The notes beneath the pieces are model-generated. The model was not told the origin of the DNA and made no database searches. It was given only the letters and a program-made list of their open reading frames with translations. The position numbers and the translations under genes are program-made. Positions 59,981 through 64,000 of a DNA stretch of 64,000 bases are shown here, one piece after another. Each line of letters opens with the position of its first letter. The first letter of the stretch is position 1. Source of the DNA: Planococcus ruber (GTDB lineage: Bacteria; Bacillota; Bacilli; Bacillales_A; Planococcaceae); the NCBI RefSeq assembly GCF_022819085.1, contig NZ_JALHAG010000001.1, forward strand, positions 1 through 64,000. Reading direction: 5' to 3'.

Positions 59981-61366
59981 ATGTCGAAGTCGAAATGGAT
60001 GTTGACTGGGTTATCTTCGCTGCTAGCTGTATCGCTAATCATGCCTACAGCCAGTGCGGATAAACTGAGTGAATTAGAACAAAAACAGCAAGAAGCACAG
60101 CAAAAACAAAGCGAATTGAATTCAGGGATCAACAAAAAGTCTGAAGCGATTTCTGTAAATCAATCCGAATTAGAAAAAATTATGGCGCAGATTCAGGAAT
60201 TGAATGGGAAAATTCAAGAAACTGAAGCGAAAATTGCCAGTGTGGAAGGCGAAATCAATGTCACAAAAGATGAAATCGAAGAACTAAAAGCTTCTATTGA
60301 AGAACTTGAGCGCAAAATTGCAGAAAGAACCGAGTTGCTGCAAGAACGTGCACGTGCGATTCAATTAAGCGGAGGATCAGTGGATTACATAGATGTACTG
60401 CTTGGTGCCAACAGCTTTATTGATTTCATTGACCGTTTTTCTGCCGTAAATACATTAATCGACGCTGACCGCAAAATCATGCGGGAACAAGCGGAAGACA
60501 AACAGCTTCTAGCTGAACAAAAAGCGGAAGTTGAAACGAAGCTTGCGCAGCAGGAAGAGCGCCGCGCAGAATTGGTTTCGTTGAAATCATCTTTGGATGA
60601 GCAAAAAGCGAAGCAAAAAGGATTAGTGAAAAAGCTTGAAGCTGAACAAAAACGTTTAGCAAATGAAAAAGCGAAACTTGAAAAGCAGCGTGAAGAAACA
60701 ATTGATGTCAGCGCAGATTTGGAAAAACAAATTGCTGCTGAACAGGCAAGACTGGCTGAACTAGCACGCAAAGCGGAAGAAGAGCGCCAACGCAAACTGG
60801 CTGCTGAAAAAGCGGCCCAAGAAAAAGCTGCTGCAGAAGCAAGAGCAGCGGCAGCGCGCAAAGCAGCTGCAAGTGCGAAAGCCGCTAAGAGCGCAGCCGC
60901 GCCGGCAGCCCCAGCCGCGCCTGCATATACGCCGCCAGCAGCACAGCCGGCAAAAAGTTCAGGGTTCATCAACCCGACTTCAGGCCGCTATACTTCGAAG
61001 TTTGGCTGGAGAGATATCGGAGCTGGCCCTGAATTCCACCAAGGCGTAGATATTGCCAATAGTGTCGGAACGAACATCATGGCTGCTGCAAACGGATTTG
61101 TTTCATATGCCGGTTCTATGGGCGGGTACGGGAATGTCATTATCATCACCCATTCCTTGAACGGACAAACCCATGCGACTGTATATGCTCACTTGAGTTC
61201 AATTGGCGTATCAGTCGGTCAATCGGTTTCCCAAGGCCAAAGCATCGGCGCTATGGGCAATACCGGCCGTTCATTCGGATCGCATCTGCATTTCGAAATC
61301 CATGTAGGTCCATGGAATGGCGGACGCACGAACGCAGTCAATCCTGCAAATTACATTTCACTTTAA
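59981..61366 (+). CDS. FtsEX-linked murein hydrolase: coiled coil plus LytM (M23) peptidase
   Basis: A 461-residue exported protein: signal peptide (cleavage after TASA), a long coiled coil (about 25-270, repeats of EQKQQEAQQKQSEL type), an Ala/Lys/Pro-rich linker (about 270-325) and an M23 domain. The zinc ligands look complete: FHQGVDI gives His and Asp, and HLHFEIH gives the last His pair. It should therefore cut peptidoglycan itself, unlike E. coli EnvC, which only activates amidases. TTG 59978 is better spaced from AAAGGGG than ATG 59981; they differ by one codon. It is co-directional with ftsEX and 45 bp downstream, the likely regulated partner. Confidence 0.92.
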   Translation: MSKSKWMLTGLSSLLAVSLIMPTASADKLSELEQKQQEAQQKQSELNSGINKKSEAISVNQSELEKIMAQIQELNGKIQETEAKIASVEGEINVTKDEIEELKASIEELERKIAERTELLQERARAIQLSGGSVDYIDVLLGANSFIDFIDRFSAVNTLIDADRKIMREQAEDKQLLAEQKAEVETKLAQQEERRAELVSLKSSLDEQKAKQKGLVKKLEAEQKRLANEKAKLEKQREETIDVSADLEKQIAAEQARLAELARKAEEERQRKLAAEKAAQEKAAAEARAAAARKAAASAKAAKSAAAPAAPAAPAYTPPAAQPAKSSGFINPTSGRYTSKFGWRDIGAGPEFHQGVDIANSVGTNIMAAANGFVSYAGSMGGYGNVIIITHSLNGQTHATVYAHLSSIGVSVGQSVSQGQSIGAMGNTGRSFGSHLHFEIHVGPWNGGRTNAVNPANYISL

Positions 61367-61370
61367 TACC

Positions 61371-61405
61371 AAAGCCGGCATCGTTCACTGATGCCGGCTT
61401 TTTTC
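61371..61405 (+). terminator. Terminator of the ftsEX-hydrolase operon
   Basis: AAAGCCGGCATC (61371-61382) pairs with GATGCCGGCTTT, loop of 7 nt, then TTTT. Confidence 0.88.
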
Positions 61406-61484
61406 TATGCAGTTCTGATGAGACAGAAGTGGAACAAAAGGGTCGATTTATCGTATGATGAAAGATGAATGAGGTGACGTGCGA

Positions 61485-62063
61485 ATGTCTAAAAAAATGA
61501 TTGGTTTACTGCTTATTGCCTGTTTAATCGGTATTGCCGTTGCTGGGATTGTCAAAACGAATCTTGAAAACAAAGATGAACTTGCCAAGATTGCTCTCGG
61601 CAGCGATGTCGATTTTCTTCCAACAGATGAAGGCCTGGCCAAAGGCGAATTATCTCCGGACTTTGAGCTGACAACGTTAGAAGGCGAAACAGTAAAGCTA
61701 TCCGATTACCAAGGAAAAAAAGTGATTTTGAATTTTTGGGCCACGTGGTGTCCGCCGTGCAGGGCAGAAATGCCGCATATGCAAAATTATTTTGAAGAGC
61801 ATGCTGCCAGCAGCAATGTCGAAGTACTAGCAGTGAATTTAACGACGGAAGATCGAGGAGTCGATAAAGTCCAAAACTTTGTGAAGGAATATGAGCTGAC
61901 GTTTCCGATTCCGATGGATAAGGAAGGCGAAATCGGAAAACTTTATCAGGCGGTGACCATCCCAACTTCCTATATGATCGATACGGATGGCAGAGTCCAA
62001 AATAAAATCGTCGGGCCGATGAATGAAACCATGATGAAAGAAATGATCGCCAATATGGAGTAA
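61485..62063 (+). CDS. Membrane-anchored thiol-disulfide oxidoreductase (ResA/TlpA type)
   Basis: A 192-residue protein: one N-terminal membrane helix (about 5-24), then an extracytoplasmic thioredoxin fold. The redox site is WCPPC (88-92) in NFWATWCPPCRAEMPHM, and the cis-Pro is in TIPTSYMID. ResA-type proteins keep haem-binding cysteines of apocytochromes reduced; CccB is encoded 3.4 kb upstream. GAGGTGA serves ATG 61485 better than GTG 61479. It is followed after 13 bp by a PLP enzyme, perhaps in one operon. Confidence 0.88.
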   Translation: MSKKMIGLLLIACLIGIAVAGIVKTNLENKDELAKIALGSDVDFLPTDEGLAKGELSPDFELTTLEGETVKLSDYQGKKVILNFWATWCPPCRAEMPHMQNYFEEHAASSNVEVLAVNLTTEDRGVDKVQNFVKEYELTFPIPMDKEGEIGKLYQAVTIPTSYMIDTDGRVQNKIVGPMNETMMKEMIANME

Positions 62064-62076
62064 AGGGGATGCTAGC

Positions 62077-63183
62077 ATGCGCTCAATTGAAACAAAAGCC
62101 GTCCACACTGCGGCAATGGAAGAACGTTTCATTCAACCAAAAGTAATGCCTTTGTACCAGACCTCTGCTTTCTCTTTTTCTTCTTTAGAAGAGCTGGAGG
62201 GCTATTATGAAGGAAATGGCACCTATTTGTATTCGCGCACTGCAAATCCGAACACAGATGCTTTAGGGCAATCGGTGGCCGAAATGGAAGGCGCCCCAAA
62301 AGGCATCGCGGCTTCTTCGGGCATGTCTGCCATACTTGCAGGCATGCTCGCGGTAGTGAAGTCGGGTGACCATATACTGGCAGCAGAAGATGTCTACGGG
62401 GGAACTTTTCATCTTTTAAGAGAAGAATTGCTGCGGATGGGCATCCATGTACACTTTGCCGATTTTACAAATACGGATGAAATGGAGCAAATCCTGATTG
62501 ATTTTCCGGAAGTTAAATTGATTTTCAGCGAATCGATTACCAATCCATTTCTGCGTGTGGAAAATCTTCAAACATTGGAGCAATTCAAGGGACGCTACGG
62601 AGTGAAAGTAATGATCGACAATACTTTTGCGACGCCTTATACGACCGCGCCTTATGCACAAGGAGCCGATCTGGTAGCCCACAGTGCCACAAAGTATTTA
62701 GGCGGCCATAGCGATGTTACGGCCGGTGTCCTCGTTGGAAATGCCGATTTAATCGCTGAAGCGGAAAAACGGGTTGTTAATTTAGGGCTAAACTTAAGCC
62801 CTTTTGAAGCCTGGCTGACTCTTCGCGGCCTTAAAACGCTCGCAGTGCGGATGAAAGCCCAAACGGCAAATGCCCAAGCCATTGCAGAATTTCTGCACGG
62901 AAAGGCGAGAGTATGGTATCCCGGAAAAGGCGCTATCGTTACATTTGAGCTGCCGGAAGACATGGACATCTCTAAATTCTTCTCTTCGTTAGGATGGATA
63001 AAAATCGTTCCTACTCTTGCGGGGGTGGAAACGACCGTTTCCTACCCATACGGCACCTCGCACAGAGCATTAACGGAAGAAGAAAAACAGAAAATCGGCG
63101 TTACTCCGCAAGTTGTTCGCCTGTCTGCAGGAATTGAAGGGACAGAAGATCTATTAAAACAATTGGACGGAGCTTTCCGTTAA
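62077..63183 (+). CDS. Cys/Met metabolism PLP enzyme (cystathionine or methionine gamma-lyase type)
   Basis: A 368-residue cytosolic transsulfuration-family enzyme. PLP lysine 206 is in HSATKYLGGHSD, YSRTANPNTDALG is the substrate region and AASSGMSAI the cofactor loop. It could be cystathionine gamma-synthase, beta-lyase, gamma-lyase or methionine gamma-lyase; reading by eye does not separate them. AAAGGGG precedes the start. No SAM riboswitch or T-box is seen upstream, so it is not under the usual methionine control at its own promoter. Confidence 0.85.
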   Translation: MRSIETKAVHTAAMEERFIQPKVMPLYQTSAFSFSSLEELEGYYEGNGTYLYSRTANPNTDALGQSVAEMEGAPKGIAASSGMSAILAGMLAVVKSGDHILAAEDVYGGTFHLLREELLRMGIHVHFADFTNTDEMEQILIDFPEVKLIFSESITNPFLRVENLQTLEQFKGRYGVKVMIDNTFATPYTTAPYAQGADLVAHSATKYLGGHSDVTAGVLVGNADLIAEAEKRVVNLGLNLSPFEAWLTLRGLKTLAVRMKAQTANAQAIAEFLHGKARVWYPGKGAIVTFELPEDMDISKFFSSLGWIKIVPTLAGVETTVSYPYGTSHRALTEEEKQKIGVTPQVVRLSAGIEGTEDLLKQLDGAFR

Positions 63184-63270
63184 CCGAAAAAATCTACAGA
63201 AACATCGGGTTCTTTGGTACAATGGAAAGAAACGACAGTGCCCGTGATAGGATGGTGTGAAGAAGTGATA

Positions 63271-64000
63271 ATGGATGCGTTACTGGACATAGGAAGATTT
63301 TTTATCAACCCTGCTTTTTACATAGCACTGTTGACTGCGGTTCTGTTAGGATATTTCCGTGTCAAACGAGAACGGAAAATGTTTCGGACACGAATTGTTT
63401 GGGGGTGGACTGAATTCTCAGGCCTTCTAAAAGATGGCGCGATCTTTATCTTGATTTATTCCCTGTTTTTTTGTGCACTTGGATTGGCTGTTCCGCTCGA
63501 ATGGCTCGTAGCACTTAGCCTCATCAGCATTATAATGATGGTCACTGGCGTCTTCTACCTCGGTTCATTTGTTTACTTGGCATTAGCGGCTGTTGGGCTT
63601 GGCTGGCTCTTTAAACGAAACGGGTGGACCATCGATTTTGGGATTTTTGAATATGGCGGCCATTATCTTGATTGGGGCTGGCTCGTGCCAGTAGCATTGA
63701 TTGCCGGAGCCTTTGTGATCGCTGAAGGGATTTTGATTTCGAAAAAAGGCGCCAGCTCAGCTTCTCCCCGCCGCGAAAGTACATCGCGCGGATTGATGGC
63801 AGCTGTCTATGACGTCAAACGTTTATGGATGATTCCGGTACTGGTTGTGGTTCCAGGAAGCCTACTTGATGCGTACGCACCTTACTGGCCGCAATTTACA
63901 ATCGGGCAAAGCTCGTTTTCATTCATGCTGGTCCCGTTTATTTTAGCCTTCCAAAACCGCTCCAGAAAAACGTTGCCGATTTATCTTTTTCCGAAAATCG
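63271..64000 (+). CDS. minJ: Division-site topology protein MinJ-like, incomplete at window end
   Basis: An open frame of at least 243 residues running off the window. It has six or more hydrophobic helices in the visible part (FFINPAFYIALLTAVLLGY, FILIYSLFFCALGLAV, and so on), with basic loops KRERKMFRTR and SKKGASSASPRRES. MinJ of B. subtilis has this N-terminal membrane domain followed by a PDZ domain, which would lie beyond 64000. It bridges DivIVA and MinD at the division site. Start at ATG 63271, or GTG 63265 if AGGATGGTG is the ribosome site. The location downstream of ftsEX agrees; ctpB, usually between them, is absent here. Confidence 0.75.
   Translation, partial: MDALLDIGRFFINPAFYIALLTAVLLGYFRVKRERKMFRTRIVWGWTEFSGLLKDGAIFILIYSLFFCALGLAVPLEWLVALSLISIIMMVTGVFYLGSFVYLALAAVGLGWLFKRNGWTIDFGIFEYGGHYLDWGWLVPVALIAGAFVIAEGILISKKGASSASPRRESTSRGLMAAVYDVKRLWMIPVLVVVPGSLLDAYAPYWPQFTIGQSSFSFMLVPFILAFQNRSRKTLPIYLFPKI

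Noticed and set aside
60385-60972. Minus-strand Ala/Ser-rich ORF of 195 residues
   Set aside because: Antisense to the Ala/Lys/Glu-rich coiled coil and linker of the LytM protein; composition is a mirror effect.
62040-62080. SAM riboswitch or T-box before the Cys/Met PLP enzyme
   Set aside because: Only 13 bp separate it from the upstream gene and no conserved riboswitch core was found there.

Overview
The window reads as a chromosomal segment of a low-to-moderate-GC Gram-positive bacterium of the Bacillales, most likely Planococcaceae (Planococcus or a close relative). The basis is gene order and protein resemblance: the right third follows the Bacillus subtilis order yvyE-degS-degU-degV-comFA-comFC-hpf-secA-prfB-yvjA-cccB-ftsE-ftsX-minJ with local differences. 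SecA2 with SlaP, SLH proteins and GC-rich dispersed repeats also fit. No rRNA, tRNA, CRISPR array, prophage or insertion sequence was seen.

Layout. 1-8 kb: an LLM oxidoreductase, two unknown minus-strand genes, an ArtPQR-like amino-acid ABC importer, pyroglutamyl peptidase, a HAD phosphatase and a membrane acyltransferase. 8-12.5 kb: glyoxylate shunt (aceA-aceB) followed by a YhfH zinc-ribbon gene, with a divergent LytTR regulator and a cupin gene; a perfect 18-bp palindrome lies upstream of aceA. 12.5-19 kb: a tandem repeat block, aspartokinase, the hom-thrC-thrB operon and a GabD-like dehydrogenase. 19.4-23.2 kb: an unrecognised membrane protein with two M20 amidohydrolases, probably an import-and-hydrolysis unit for N-modified amino acids. 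23.3-29.4 kb: small regulators, a FemAB/GNAT-like protein, an alkyltransferase-like DNA repair protein, a class I glutamine-amidotransferase-like hydrolase, a Ca2+/H+ antiporter and pgi.

29.5-31.3 kb holds the most striking find: a two-gene minus-strand operon encoding an NprR/PlcR-type HTH-TPR receptor and, 11 nt downstream, a small secreted precursor with four tandem copies of the same peptide (core MQHRVPEPWS). The copies differ in DNA at synonymous positions only. This looks like a complete peptide quorum-sensing cassette. Next to it are two YflT-type general stress genes with possible SigB promoters, then a BrnQ carrier.

35-44 kb is a cell-envelope block: an SLH-domain protein, a large secreted NAGPA-domain protein, SlaP and SecA2 (accessory secretion of S-layer-type proteins), a TagO-like glycan initiator and an LCP ligase. 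44-64 kb is the conserved DegSU / ComF / Hpf / SecA / PrfB / FtsEX block. It includes a classical programmed frameshift in prfB, a structured leader before secA, a LytM peptidase with intact zinc ligands beside FtsEX, and the start of minJ running off the window.

Starts were set from visible ribosome-binding sites, so several differ from the longest open frame. All family assignments come from reading the protein sequence by eye; no database search was run.
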